Below, piece by piece: positions 17,979-34,321 of a stretch of DNA of 53,970 bases. The notes below the pieces were generated by a model that was given only the letters and a program-made list of their open reading frames with translations, ran no database searches and was not told the DNA's origin. Source of the stretch: Leptospira weilii serovar Ranarum str. ICFT (GTDB lineage: Bacteria > Spirochaetota > Leptospiria > Leptospirales > Leptospiraceae); NCBI RefSeq assembly GCF_000332415.1, contig NZ_AOHC02000030.1, positions 1 to 53,970 of the forward strand, given 5' to 3'. A program made the position numbers and the translations under genes. Within the stretch, counting starts at the first letter, position 1; every line of letters begins with the position of its first letter.

Positions 17979-19691
17979 TTAAACCGAAAATTTCTCCATC
18001 AGACGTTTGATCTTATCCGATTGTTCGTCGATCCTTTTGGCGCCGGAGTTGATTTCCTGAGAACCCGAAGCGATCAAACCCGCGCCCTGCAAAAGATCTT
18101 GAATCGAATGTGTGATGGAACCGTATGCGGTTTTATTTTCCAAAGAAGAATGTTCCAAATTCGTAATATTCGAAGCGATCTCGTGCATCTTGCGAGTATA
18201 AAGATTCAAACCGGATTCCTGAGTTCTCATGTCCTCCAAAAGATGCATGCTAAAACGAGCCATGTTGGAGGCGTTCTCCTCGATCATCGTAAAAAAATCC
18301 GAAAATTGACTCATTTCTCCGTTTCCGGATTCGATACTGGCTCTCGTAAATTCGATCAAATCCGTAATCTCTCTTGTGTTTCTCATCGTATGATCGGCAA
18401 GTTGTGAGATCTCGTCGGCGACGATCGAAAATCCTCGTCCCTGTTCTCCGGCTCTCGCGGCTTCGATCGCCGCGTTGAGAGCAAGCATGTTTGTGCGGGT
18501 GGAAATATCTCCGATCTTTACGAGGGATTCGTTGATTTTTTGAACGGTACGTTTCACTTCTAAAAAGGATTTCCGAACCCCGTCCACTTTTTCCCTTCCT
18601 TTTAACGCGGTTTCGGAGGACTCTTGCGCCTTCAACGTCAAAGAGTTCAAAGACTCGGTCACAGTAATCAAGGAGGAAAGATTTTTCTGGATTTCCTTTT
18701 CCAAGTTTCTAAGATGTTCGGCGGAAGTAAGGATGATGGAAGTATTCGTTTCGACTAACGCGCTCAGACGATCGATATGATCGGCCACTTTCTGGGAATC
18801 GTCCGCCTGAGTTTCCGAAGTGGAAATAAATTCTTTCGAAACCTTATAGAATTCCTTGCTCGCCTTTTGGGAATTCTCGACCGAAATTCTCACTTCGACG
18901 ATGATTTCACGCAAAGATGTTTCCATCTTTTTTAAGAATTCCAAAAGTTCTCCCATTTCGTCGAAACGATCGATCTCGATCCGATTGTTCAAATTTCCGT
19001 TTTGAATTTCGGACGCGAAGTGAATCGCCTTTTTGAGAGGGAACATCACGGATCGGATGATCGATCTGGAAAATAAGATTCCCGCGATCAAAGAAAGAAA
19101 AGAAAGAACACAGATCATATACAAAGAAAACGTAAGTTGAGATTCCGCGACGTCCTCGCTCTTGCGGGAATGGGACGCTTCGAGTTCGATCAAAACCTTG
19201 ATCGTTTTTCGAAGGGAAGCGTTCAAAGGATTGATTCCTCGAACGTACAGAATCTGAGCTTCCTGTCTTTTATTTTCCTTACCCAAAAGATGAATCGTTT
19301 CCGCGTATTGGGAAAGATTCTCCAAACCCTCTTCGAAAATTTTCAGATTTTCAAGTTCGTTCGCTTCCAAAGAAAATTCCCGAAACGTCGCGTTATTCTT
19401 CTTGATTTCATCCAAAAGGTTTCGCACTTTCTTGTATTCCTCTTCGGAAAGAAGCGCGTCGATCGTGGATACTTTGGAGGAAAGAGTCAGCTCCGCAAGA
19501 ATCAACTTTTCCAAAGTTAAGTTCATCAACTGAAATTTAGGTTGCGAATTTTCGATCATCGATCGAATCGTTTTCCGATACACGAACGTATTGTAAACGA
19601 TCAGAGCGGAAGAAAGGATAAACACTCCGATGATGGCTCCGAAACTGAAGCGCAATCTCGTTTTAATACTGATACTGCCGAGTAAATTCAC
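17979..19691 (-). CDS. Methyl-accepting chemotaxis protein
   Basis: A 570-residue chemoreceptor. TM1 is about residues 14-34 and TM2 about 188-208. The 150-residue region between is helical (four-helix-bundle type sensor by inference), followed by a HAMP domain (about 210-265) and a long signalling domain. The kinase-contacting hairpin is clear at 400-430: [20 protein letters not shown]. It follows the cytochrome gene by 30 bp on the same strand, so it may be in one operon with the peroxidase, cupredoxin and cytochrome. The ligand is unknown. Confidence 0.93.
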   Translation of the reverse strand: MNLLGSISIKTRLRFSFGAIIGVFILSSALIVYNTFVYRKTIRSMIENSQPKFQLMNLTLEKLILAELTLSSKVSTIDALLSEEEYKKVRNLLDEIKKNNATFREFSLEANELENLKIFEEGLENLSQYAETIHLLGKENKRQEAQILYVRGINPLNASLRKTIKVLIELEASHSRKSEDVAESQLTFSLYMICVLSFLSLIAGILFSRSIIRSVMFPLKKAIHFASEIQNGNLNNRIEIDRFDEMGELLEFLKKMETSLREIIVEVRISVENSQKASKEFYKVSKEFISTSETQADDSQKVADHIDRLSALVETNTSIILTSAEHLRNLEKEIQKNLSSLITVTESLNSLTLKAQESSETALKGREKVDGVRKSFLEVKRTVQKINESLVKIGDISTRTNMLALNAAIEAARAGEQGRGFSIVADEISQLADHTMRNTREITDLIEFTRASIESGNGEMSQFSDFFTMIEENASNMARFSMHLLEDMRTQESGLNLYTRKMHEIASNITNLEHSSLENKTAYGSITHSIQDLLQGAGLIASGSQEINSGAKRIDEQSDKIKRLMEKFSV

Positions 19692-19721
19692 TGTTTCAAT
19701 TTGCGAAAACGTTTCGCCGGT

Positions 19722-20081
19722 CTATTTTGATTTCGAAAGAAAGTTGATGTAAGAAATCACGTCTTTGATTTGTTCTTCGGACAATTCTTCCTTCCAAGGA
19801 GGCATAAACGGGGAACGATTTACGCCGCCTCCCCCCTTTTTGATGATCTCTTCTTTTTGTACATCGGTCAACTTGGTGATCGTAAGATTTGCCGGAGGAG
19901 GAACCTTCCCCGTCGCGAGGCGGCCTTTTCCGTCCGCGGCTTCTCCGTGACAAAGTACACAATAAGTGCGGAACACGATACTTCCGCGAACGGCGGATTT
20001 TTCCATGGAATCGAGAGCCGTCAAAGAAAACGCGGACCCCGAAACAAGAAAAAGAATTATAAATTTTGAATATTCTTTCAT
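19722..20081 (-). CDS. Small periplasmic cytochrome c
   Basis: A 119-residue class I cytochrome c. The signal peptide runs to about residue 22. The haem site is CVLCH (Cys41, Cys44, His45), and the probable sixth ligand is Met93 in SPFMPPW, with the usual final helix SEEQIKDVISYINFL. It likely carries electrons to the peroxidase encoded two genes upstream. Its start codon overlaps the stop codon of the cupredoxin gene by one base. Confidence 0.92.
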   Translation of the reverse strand: MKEYSKFIILFLVSGSAFSLTALDSMEKSAVRGSIVFRTYCVLCHGEAADGKGRLATGKVPPPANLTITKLTDVQKEEIIKKGGGGVNRSPFMPPWKEELSEEQIKDVISYINFLSKSK

Positions 20082-20398
20082 TATTGTACGTCAATCGTCA
20101 TTTTCATTTCGGGATGGATCGCACACTGAACGGTAATCTTGCCGGACTTTTCAAACTTTACCTTTTGCGTTTTTCCCTGAGAATACGAACCTAAATCGAA
20201 AATTTTTGCGGGAGAAAGGGAATACACATTGTGATAAAAAGTGTCGTAATTGGGAAAACTCACCACGTCTCCGACTTTGATTTTTAAGGATTCCACCGTA
20301 AAACCCTTATTCTTTTGACCCACTTCGTGTTCCGCCGCCGAAACGTTTCCGCCGCAAAAAACGAGAAAAATAAAAACCGCAGTAAATCGAACCAACAT
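20081..20398 (-). CDS. Cupredoxin (type 1 copper protein)
   Basis: A 105-residue plastocyanin-like protein with a cleavable signal peptide (to about Ala22). All four copper ligands of a type 1 site are visible: His56 (FYHN), Cys92, His95 and Met98 in VQCAIHPEM. The fold segments SLKIKVGDVVSFPN and the loop NVYSL are typical of methylamine-utilisation-type cupredoxins. It probably shuttles electrons in the periplasm between the neighbouring haem proteins. Confidence 0.92.
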   Translation of the reverse strand: MLVRFTAVFIFLVFCGGNVSAAEHEVGQKNKGFTVESLKIKVGDVVSFPNYDTFYHNVYSLSPAKIFDLGSYSQGKTQKVKFEKSGKITVQCAIHPEMKMTIDVQ

Positions 20399-20431
20399 TC
20401 AATACTCCTAATTTATGAATTTATAATAAAA

Positions 20432-21451
20432 TTATCTCGGAAATTCCGGAATTGCAATCGGGACCATTTTACCGCTTAAGGACTTCATAAACTCGACGAG
20501 ATCCGTCTTTTCCTCCGCGGTGAGTTTGAGAGCGGCCATGTTCGGATCCAGATTGTTTTTTTCGTCCCCGCCGCGATCGTAATGTTCTACAACTTCTTCC
20601 AAGGTTGTATAACTTCCGTCGTGCATATACGGTCCCGTTAAAGCGACATCCCGCAAACCGGGAGTTTTGAAAGCGCCCTTCATGGATTTTACCGCCACGA
20701 TTTTAAATCTTCCGACTTCCTTGGAGGCGTTTTTTAAACCAATATTATGAAATCCGTTGTCCGAAAACCGGTCGCCTTGATGACACGCGGAACAATTCGC
20801 TTTTCCGTTAAAAACGGAAAAACCCCTTTGTGCCGATTCCGAAATCGCCGTTTTATCCCCTTTTTTCCAACGATCAAACGAAGACTCCCCCGAAAGGATC
20901 GTTCTTTCAAAACTCGCGATTGCCTTTCCGATCGTCACCGCGTTTATGTCCTCGTTCGGATACGCCTTGGAGAACAATTCCTTGTATCCGCGAATATTCT
21001 TTAATTCTAATATAAGTTCGTCCAGATCCTGATTCATTTCATCGGGAGACGAAATCGGACCCAACGCCTGCGCTTCCAGATTATCCGCCCGCCCGTCCCA
21101 GAACATTTTGTTTCCGTAGGCCCCGTTGAGAATCGTGGGAGTGTTTTTTCCCAATACCTTCATATTGTGTCCGACTGCGGTTTTCAGTCCGTCCGCCCAA
21201 GCGAGACCCGGATTATGGCAAGTCGCACAACTGATCCAATTGGAACCGGAAAGGATCGGATCGAAAAATAATGTTTTTCCCAGTAGGATTCGCTCCGGAG
21301 TCGGAGAATTATCGGGAGGAAAAGGATAGGCGATCGTTTCTACCTTTTTCGTTTCACTTTCCTTACGAACGAGTTCTTTGTTTTCGTCTTTGCAGGATGA
21401 AATCAAAAGCGAGTTGAGAATTAAAAATACGATCCAAAGAATTCGAAACAA
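20432..21451 (-). CDS. Di-haem cytochrome c peroxidase / MauG-like lipoprotein
   Basis: A 339-residue protein of the bacterial cytochrome c peroxidase/MauG family with two haem c sites: CATCH (75-79) and CSACH (220-224). FDPILSGS and GRADNLEAQA motifs are present, with TPGLRDVALTGPYMHDGSY near the end. An N-terminal lipobox (LLISSC, Cys20) suggests it is anchored to a membrane facing the periplasm. It should reduce hydrogen peroxide, or oxidise a protein partner, with electrons from the cytochrome and cupredoxin downstream. It is first in this minus-strand operon. Confidence 0.93.
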   Translation of the reverse strand: MFRILWIVFLILNSLLISSCKDENKELVRKESETKKVETIAYPFPPDNSPTPERILLGKTLFFDPILSGSNWISCATCHNPGLAWADGLKTAVGHNMKVLGKNTPTILNGAYGNKMFWDGRADNLEAQALGPISSPDEMNQDLDELILELKNIRGYKELFSKAYPNEDINAVTIGKAIASFERTILSGESSFDRWKKGDKTAISESAQRGFSVFNGKANCSACHQGDRFSDNGFHNIGLKNASKEVGRFKIVAVKSMKGAFKTPGLRDVALTGPYMHDGSYTTLEEVVEHYDRGGDEKNNLDPNMAALKLTAEEKTDLVEFMKSLSGKMVPIAIPEFPR

Positions 21452-21785
21452 ATCGGCCCCCTTTAACGTTCCAATTTTTTATCGCTTTAGAATATTCTAA
21501 TAATCCTTCCGTATCCACTTAGTTTATAACTTAGAACATTAATTATTATAATCCCAAAAATTATCTTTGATTTGTAATGTAGATATCGCACGAATTTATG
21601 GCGGAACGATTAGGAAAAAACTTATTTTTGACGGATACTAGAATTCAGTGGTTAGGGTTCAGAGGGATTTTTCCTAAAAGGGTGATTAGACTTTAACAAA
21701 GTACAATCTCCCTCTTCTGTAAATGATCTCTGATCTCTGAACTCTGAACTCTGAACTCTGAACTCTGATTTCTAAACCCTAACCA
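21452..21785. repeat. Gap with a 7-bp tandem repeat and phrase-like repeats
   Basis: The sequence is A/T-rich near the peroxidase start, probably its promoter. At 21735-21768 the unit CTCTGAA is repeated five times. The neighbouring text (TTAGGGTTCAGAGGGAT, AGGGTGATTAGACTTTAACA) is partly shared with 26760-26813. No gene is seen. Confidence 0.7.
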
Positions 21786-24662
<2,877 letters not shown>

Positions 24663-24667
24663 AGTTT

Positions 24668-25360
<693 letters not shown>

Positions 25361-25379
25361 AAGAAGTAGAGTATTCGCG

Positions 25380-25411
<32 letters not shown>

Positions 25412-25416
25412 GTTCT

Positions 25417-26701
<1,285 letters not shown>

Positions 26702-26815
26702 AACGATTCCTCTTAGGATGTCAAGGTCTCTTTGGAAACGGGATTTACAATGCGTTTTTTTAGGGATCAGAGTTCAGAGGGATAGGGCGATTGGGTTTTA
26801 ACAAAGGGTGATTTT

Positions 26816-27877
<1,062 letters not shown>

Positions 27878-27902
27878 AATTTTCTTCCGTTATCTTGAAC
27901 CC

Positions 27903-28545
<643 letters not shown>

Positions 28546-29310
28546 TCAAACGCGGAGGGAGCTCAGGTCGGTCGCCCGAATGAGTTCCCCCGTAAAAGAA
28601 CTCTTATAGTTCGTCAACACTTCCTCCGTTTTTCCAAAATCCAACAAATTCCCTTTTTCTAATATTCCGATTTGATCGCAGAATTTTTTCGCAGTTCTAA
28701 AGCTGTGGGTAATGAGAAGGATCGTGATCTTTTTTTCCCTCGAAATCCTTTTCAAAAAAAACAAAACCTCGTTCAAAAGAATCGGATCCAAGGCGCCTAA
28801 CGCTTCGTCCAGTAAAAGAATCTTAGGTTCGGTAAGTAACGCGCGAAGAATCGCCGCTCTTTGCAGCTCTCCGCCGGAAAAAGAAAGAACGTTTCGATTC
28901 AGGTCCTTGCCCGTCAACTGAAAAGAATATAATAAATCCTTTAAGGACTCTTCCCCTCTTTTCGCGATTTCTCCTCCTAATATTCGAAGCGGTTCCCTAA
29001 GCGCCTTTTCCAAAGACCAAGTCGGATTAAAACTTCCGACCGGATCTTGAAAGACGGGTTGCAACTCATGAATCGGAATTTCTTTTCGGTCCTTTCCGAA
29101 AATGAAAATCGATCCGCTTTGTTTTGAATTTTTATCCGAGTGAACTCCTAATATAACGCGGAAAAGGGACGTTTTTCCGGAGCCCGAACGTCCGAGGATT
29201 CCCAAAATCGTTCCGGGTTCGACTTCAAACGAAACCGAATCCAAAATCGTCCTCCGATCCAGTTGAAGATTGAGTCTTCGAATTTCTAAGGCTTTGTGGA
29301 GATCCGACAT
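28546..29310 (-). CDS. Orphan ABC transporter ATPase, oligopeptide/nickel type
   Basis: A 254-residue ATPase. It has Walker [11 protein letters not shown]-loop [11 protein letters not shown], signature [13 protein letters not shown], Walker [12 protein letters not shown] and switch THSFRTA, which match the DppF/NikE subgroup. No permease or binding protein is beside it. Its stop codon directly abuts that of the convergent gene (a TGATCA palindrome serves both). The substrate is unknown. Confidence 0.85.
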   Translation of the reverse strand: MSDLHKALEIRRLNLQLDRRTILDSVSFEVEPGTILGILGRSGSGKTSLFRVILGVHSDKNSKQSGSIFIFGKDRKEIPIHELQPVFQDPVGSFNPTWSLEKALREPLRILGGEIAKRGEESLKDLLYSFQLTGKDLNRNVLSFSGGELQRAAILRALLTEPKILLLDEALGALDPILLNEVLFFLKRISREKKITILLITHSFRTAKKFCDQIGILEKGNLLDFGKTEEVLTNYKSSFTGELIRATDLSSLRV

Positions 29311-29772
29311 TTTTCCAATCTGAGACGATGCGATTTTTAAAACAAGAATTAAGGTTTTGAGATCGCTATGATTTTAAAGCGGATATTCATGATTTCCTCG
29401 CAGTCGCGATGTACGCCTCCGAGGAAAGTGAAATCGGAAGCCGCCTAATTTATAAAACACTAAGGTTTACCAATCCAAACGCGTTAAAACGCAGTTCAAA
29501 CTTCGAATGATTCTTTCGGCGATTGAAACTTACAATTTCTTAATTTCATAATAATGATTTTTGTTATAAGTAACACAACGTTTCAAATACGATTTCGATT
29601 TTATTGTTCGGATATCGTGATTTCGAAAACTTATGAATATCACTAGGAGTTGATAAAAAGGATGGAAGTCGAACGTTCAAGATCATTTTTTTCTTTACAA
29701 AACGAATCCATTCTCCAAATTCTTTCTCTTACTACAGTTATATCATTTTTTTGATTTTATTTAGGAGGATCA
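29311..29772. other. Gap with a copied gene end and the promoter of the lipoprotein operon
   Basis: The 52 bp at 29393-29444 are identical to 34328-34379, the last codons of the methyltransferase gene. The rest is A/T-rich (about 29520-29770) and probably carries the promoter of the operon at 29773; the ribosome-binding site there is a strong GGAGG. No further gene is seen. Confidence 0.8.
29393..29444. repeat. 52-bp exact copy of the methyltransferase 3' end
   Basis: Identical over 52 bases to 34328-34379 and in the same orientation in the window. It starts at TTTCCTCGCAGTCGCGATG. It is a stray duplicated gene end 5 kb away from the source, and no surrounding methyltransferase sequence follows. 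Confidence 0.95.
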
Positions 29773-30750
29773 ATGAAGGGTAAAAAAATATTGAAAGTAA
29801 TTTTGCTTACGTTAGCAATCATTCTGGTCGCAATCAATTGCAAAAAAAGTAAAACGATTCTGGCGGATGCGGTACTGCTTGAAAACCCGGGTGAAAAAAA
29901 GCCCGTTTACGTAACGGATGGAAAAGTAAAAAGAGGAGAGTTTGTGACTCTCTTGGAAGAAAAGGATTTCAATGGTACCAAATTCAATCTCGTGGAAATC
30001 AAAGGAGTCAGCACAAAAGGATGGATGGATGAAAAAAATCTCTACGAAGGAGAACTCAAATCCGCAACCGTGATCCGAGACGCGGACCTCTATCTCAGAC
30101 CGAACGAGAAGAGTGAAAAATCGGGAAAGGCTCGCGCGGGACTCGTCGTTTTCAAACTTGAAGAAAAGGACAATTTTGTTTACATTCAATTCCCCGGTAA
30201 AAAAGCATATATATCCAAAAGCGATTTAGGCGACGGAGAAACCGTCATAAAAACGATCGCAATTCCAGGTTTGGGCAACGCGACTATTTTAGCTTCTTCT
30301 CAATACATTCAAACGGAAGGAAAAGAATTAGACTACGATCCTAGAAACGTTTTCGACGGAAAGTTTCAAACGGGTTGGTGTGAAGGTAAAACCGGAGACG
30401 ACGGAGTTGGAGAATCGGTTACGATTTCTTTTCCAAGTGCGATTCGTCTGAGCGAAATCAGCGTCGTAAACGGTTATGCAAGATCGGAAGACAGTTATAA
30501 AAATAACAATCGAGTTTCCTCTCTCAAAGTGGAATCCTCACACGGCGGAACGGCTACGATCGATTTTGACGATAACAACTTCGACTATCAAGCAAGACCT
30601 GTAGAGCTTACCGGCGACAGCTTTAAGTTTATCATCTCCAAAGTTCACAAAGGTAAAGTAAGCGATACATGTTTGAGCGAAATTAAACTAACCGGTTCTG
30701 AATATACTCCTACATACGACGGCGGGCAAGAAGGTTCCGGCGATTATTGA
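29773..30750 (+). CDS. Lipoprotein with SH3-like and NADase-type glycan-binding domains
   Basis: A 325-residue protein. The signal ends in a lipobox (VAINC, Cys23). Residues 30-160 hold two SH3-like (SH3b) blocks (KVKRGEFVTLLEEKD, DADLYLRPNEKSEKSGKARA). Residues 170-310 look like the NADase-type glycan-binding or discoidin-like domain: YDPRNVFDGKFQTGWCEG, ITISFPSAIRLSEISVVNGY and VSDTCLSEIKL with two Cys residues. It probably binds glycan or peptidoglycan at the cell envelope. It has a GGAGG site and begins an operon with the propeller and the PBP. Confidence 0.82.
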   Translation: MKGKKILKVILLTLAIILVAINCKKSKTILADAVLLENPGEKKPVYVTDGKVKRGEFVTLLEEKDFNGTKFNLVEIKGVSTKGWMDEKNLYEGELKSATVIRDADLYLRPNEKSEKSGKARAGLVVFKLEEKDNFVYIQFPGKKAYISKSDLGDGETVIKTIAIPGLGNATILASSQYIQTEGKELDYDPRNVFDGKFQTGWCEGKTGDDGVGESVTISFPSAIRLSEISVVNGYARSEDSYKNNNRVSSLKVESSHGGTATIDFDDNNFDYQARPVELTGDSFKFIISKVHKGKVSDTCLSEIKLTGSEYTPTYDGGQEGSGDY

Positions 30751-30774
30751 TTTTCTTTTCAATCAAGGAATATT

Positions 30775-32001
30775 ATGAAACGCTACTATATTTATTTGGT
30801 CTTAGGATTCTTTCTCATTGTATCCGCGCTCAGCGCGGATACCGGTTTTCAACCCGGACAGGCAAAGGTGACTGCGGGAATTCTCAACGTAAGAAACATC
30901 GCAGCTTCCGGTGGAGACGTGATCACTACTTTAAAACGAGGGGAAGTTTTAAACGTAGTCGATCGTTCCACCAATGAAAGCACCGAAGACGGCGTTACGG
31001 ATTTCTGGTATAAAGTCAATCTTCCCAAAAAGAAATCCGGATGGGTTTTCGGAGGATTTATCTCCTTTGAAATGAACGTAGAAGGAGGGCTTCGGTGGAA
31101 AACCGTAAATCCGGGCGGCGGTCAAAAGTTTACCGGGATTGTAGTTTCCAACAACGGAGACATCGTTGCGGCTACGAACAACGGTAGTATCTTTATCAGT
31201 ACCGATAAAGGAAAATCCTGGAAGAAACTGGTTCCACAAGCGCTCGGAACTTCCATCGGTAAAGTGAACAAACTCATCTTAGTCAACAAAGAGATCTGGG
31301 TTGCAGCAAGCGGAGAAAACGGAGGCGGAGTTTGGAAAACGGCTAACACCGGAAAGTCTTGGGCACAGTTCAGTACGGCTCAAGGTTTAAGTTCGAACGA
31401 CGTGTATGACCTCGCCTTTCAAAAAGACGGGAGTATCATCACCGCCACTGAAAAAGGAATGTCTCAAACCAAGGACGGAGGACAGACCTGGACTTCCAAC
31501 GTGAATGGAGAAGAATTGAATATGAAAATTCTTTCCATCGCGGTAAGTCAAGACGGGAAAGTATTCGCGGGAACTACGAACGGTCTCTATGCGTTCATAG
31601 AATCCTCCGGAGTTTTTGGAGGAGCCAAATTTTCCTGGAATCGAATCGGTAAGGGAGAATCCAACATGGGAGATTCCATCTATTCCGTTGGAGTCACTCC
31701 GTCCGGAGAAATTTTTGCGGGAACGGAACTCGGAGTATCGAAAAGCAATACAAAGGATCTGAAAAAATGGGCCGGAGTCGGCGGTAAGTCCGTCGTAAAT
31801 GCGATCTACATGGATTCTTCTCGGATCTTAATAGGAACGGATAACGGATTGAACATCTCGACCGATAACGGACTTTCTTGGGTCACTTATAAAAAGGAGA
31901 ATGGAATCGCGAGCAATCGTGTCGACGCGATCTCTGTGAACCCCGTTGATAAAACGATCTGGACTCTTTCGGGAGCGGAAGGTTTGAGTTATCACGAATA
32001 A
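30775..32001 (+). CDS. SH3 domain and beta-propeller exported protein
   Basis: A 408-residue protein. The signal peptide ends near residue 21 (LSAD). Residues 25-105 form an SH3b domain (ILNVRNIAASGG...). After it come about six BNR/propeller-type blades, each with a repeated form such as GSIFISTDKGKSWKKL, GGVWKTANTGKSWAQF and GLNISTDNGLSWVTY. Propellers bind proteins or glycans. It follows the lipoprotein by 24 bp and precedes the PBP by 15 bp. Confidence 0.82.
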   Translation: MKRYYIYLVLGFFLIVSALSADTGFQPGQAKVTAGILNVRNIAASGGDVITTLKRGEVLNVVDRSTNESTEDGVTDFWYKVNLPKKKSGWVFGGFISFEMNVEGGLRWKTVNPGGGQKFTGIVVSNNGDIVAATNNGSIFISTDKGKSWKKLVPQALGTSIGKVNKLILVNKEIWVAASGENGGGVWKTANTGKSWAQFSTAQGLSSNDVYDLAFQKDGSIITATEKGMSQTKDGGQTWTSNVNGEELNMKILSIAVSQDGKVFAGTTNGLYAFIESSGVFGGAKFSWNRIGKGESNMGDSIYSVGVTPSGEIFAGTELGVSKSNTKDLKKWAGVGGKSVVNAIYMDSSRILIGTDNGLNISTDNGLSWVTYKKENGIASNRVDAISVNPVDKTIWTLSGAEGLSYHE

Positions 32002-32016
32002 GGCGCCTTCATTCGG

Positions 32017-34293
32017 ATGAATTGGAAACTCCACTTAGAACGAGTTCTTCGTTTCTACCGAATTCTCAAAGAAACCCTGACCACAAATCGGATGAGGCTG
32101 ACTCGATGGAGCCTCTACTTTGCGGCCGGGGTTTTTGTTCTGTTAATTTTAACTACGATTTTTCAGTTTTTAATATTCTTATATTATAAAGATTCAATAT
32201 ATCACGAATTGGATTCTCTCAAATCCGGACTCGCTCGCGAAGGACAAAGAGAAGGTCCGAAACAAATCATCTCCATATTCGATCGAAACAATCTTCTTTT
32301 GGGAGAATACAATCGAGGAGCGACTCTGAATCTTTCGCTCAAACAGTGTAATCTTTTGGGGACGGTTCAAAAAACTCTGATCGCGGCCGAGGATCAGGAT
32401 TTTTATTCTCACAGCGGCTTTTCTTTCAAAGGGGTATTGCGCGCCTTCTGGAGAAATTTGATTTCTTTTCAAATCAGACAGGGCGGCGGAACGATCACAC
32501 AACAGTTGGCTCGAAATCTTTTTACGGAAAGAAAAAGAAACTCGATCTCTCGGAAAATCTACGAAACGATTCTCGCGTTTTATATCGAATCAAAATTAGG
32601 AAAGAGTGAAATTCTTTGTCTTTACGTGAATAAGGCATACTTCGGTCAGAATTCATACGGAATCGAAGAAGCGTCTCGATTTTATTTCAACAAACCTGCG
32701 TCTAAACTGAGTTATGCGGAGGCCGCGCTTTTGGTGGGAATCCTACCTGCGCCTTCTCTCTATAACCCCGTTCGAAACACTTCCAGCGCGATGAAAAAAC
32801 AAAAAAGTGTTTTGGATCTTTTGGTAAAAACCGAAATTCTCGCCGAAAAAGAAGCCGCAAAAAAAGCGAACGAGTTCAGAGCCTTCTATCAAATCGACGA
32901 AAACGATCCGGAAAATCCTTACGGAAGAATCGCAAAATCCGGAACCAACAAACTATATCGAGTCAATCACGCCCCGGAACTCAACGAATACATTATAAAA
33001 TACTTATACGATACGTTTGAAAGCGTCCAGAACTCGACCGAAAACGTTCAGATTTATACAACTATAGAACTCACAAAACAAGTCGCATTAAAAAGAATCC
33101 TAAACGGCGACATAGATTCCCTACGTTGGAGTTTTAGAAACGGATCCAAACTCGGATACGAGGAAGCGAAAAATTATTCGTCCGGAATCCAAGGAGTTGT
33201 GATCACGATGGAACCTCGTACGGGAGAAGTCCTCGCGATTTCCGGGGGAGGAAATTTATCCGATCCGTATCAAAGTATGACCCGCGCCTTTTATATGAAA
33301 CGTCAGGTGGGTTCCGCGTTGAAGGGCTTCTTATACAGCGCGGCGATCGAAGAAGGAATTATAGACGAGAATACGGAACTGGACGATTCTCCCGTAAACA
33401 TTGCCGGCTATAAACCTCGGAACTGGTATGGAAGTTATCTCGGAAAAATTTCCGTAGCCAAAGCATTACAACGTTCCGTAAATACGGTCGCGGTCAAAGT
33501 TCTCAAAGACTTGGGAATTTCCAAATACATCGACTACATACAAGACGGATTGGGATTATCGAGTTTCGAAACAAAACGATTCCCAAAAAACTTAACGCTC
33601 GCTCTGGGTTCCGCCGACTTTTCACTTTTGGAAGTGGGAACGTTATATTCGGAAATCGTAAACGGCGGAACCGCAGTCGAACCCGCAGTCCTCAGAAAAG
33701 TCGTAGTCGGCGGAGACACGTATTATCAAAACGATTCGATCGGATCCGGGGGCAAAAGAATTTTTAAAGAATCCACCTGCGCTTCTATATTAGAATTTTT
33801 GAAATCCGTTTTTGAAACCGGAGGAACGGCGTCTTGGATCGGAGATAAGAAAAAAAGAAATTCTGAATATTTGAATTACGATATCGCGGGTAAATCGGGA
33901 ACCGTGGAAAGCGAAAACGCTACGTATGAAAAACTCGGACTGAAAGGATCCAGAGACGTTTGGTTCGTAGGTTTAACTCCGACCGAAGTCACCGTGGTTT
34001 GGTTTGGTCACGACGAAGGAGTTCCGATTCCGGGTTCCGGATCTTCGGTCGCTGCTTCCACTTGGGCCAAGTATGCGCAGACCGCGATCCGTCCCAAAGA
34101 AGACGCAAGATCCTTTCTTACAAATTCTTCTCCGATGGAAAGCGTAACCCCTCCTCTTACGGAAGAATCATCCACCGAAGAAAATGATTCTTCGGAAAAC
34201 GATCCAAAGGACGAAAAACAAGAAGGCCCCGATTCTTCTCCTTCCAACGAGGAAAAAATCTACGTAGCCCCCGAAGAGAAAGCGAAAGGTTGA
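32017..34293 (+). CDS. Bifunctional penicillin-binding protein (class A)
   Basis: A 758-residue peptidoglycan synthase. A transmembrane anchor is at residues 31-57. The GT51 domain has the catalytic Glu125 in AAEDQDFYSHSGF and QGGGTITQQLARNLF. The transpeptidase domain has SALK (Ser433-Lys436), SVN (487-489) and KSGT (626-629). It ends in an acidic Ser/Glu-rich tail. The enzyme polymerises and crosslinks glycan strands. The conserved motifs are complete, so it should be active. The envelope operon position (15 bp after the propeller gene) supports a wall role. Confidence 0.93.
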   Translation: MNWKLHLERVLRFYRILKETLTTNRMRLTRWSLYFAAGVFVLLILTTIFQFLIFLYYKDSIYHELDSLKSGLAREGQREGPKQIISIFDRNNLLLGEYNRGATLNLSLKQCNLLGTVQKTLIAAEDQDFYSHSGFSFKGVLRAFWRNLISFQIRQGGGTITQQLARNLFTERKRNSISRKIYETILAFYIESKLGKSEILCLYVNKAYFGQNSYGIEEASRFYFNKPASKLSYAEAALLVGILPAPSLYNPVRNTSSAMKKQKSVLDLLVKTEILAEKEAAKKANEFRAFYQIDENDPENPYGRIAKSGTNKLYRVNHAPELNEYIIKYLYDTFESVQNSTENVQIYTTIELTKQVALKRILNGDIDSLRWSFRNGSKLGYEEAKNYSSGIQGVVITMEPRTGEVLAISGGGNLSDPYQSMTRAFYMKRQVGSALKGFLYSAAIEEGIIDENTELDDSPVNIAGYKPRNWYGSYLGKISVAKALQRSVNTVAVKVLKDLGISKYIDYIQDGLGLSSFETKRFPKNLTLALGSADFSLLEVGTLYSEIVNGGTAVEPAVLRKVVVGGDTYYQNDSIGSGGKRIFKESTCASILEFLKSVFETGGTASWIGDKKKRNSEYLNYDIAGKSGTVESENATYEKLGLKGSRDVWFVGLTPTEVTVVWFGHDEGVPIPGSGSSVAASTWAKYAQTAIRPKEDARSFLTNSSPMESVTPPLTEESSTEENDSSENDPKDEKQEGPDSSPSNEEKIYVAPEEKAKG

Positions 34294-34321
34294 TCTCAGA
34301 GCCTGTCCCAAAACCGAGAGA

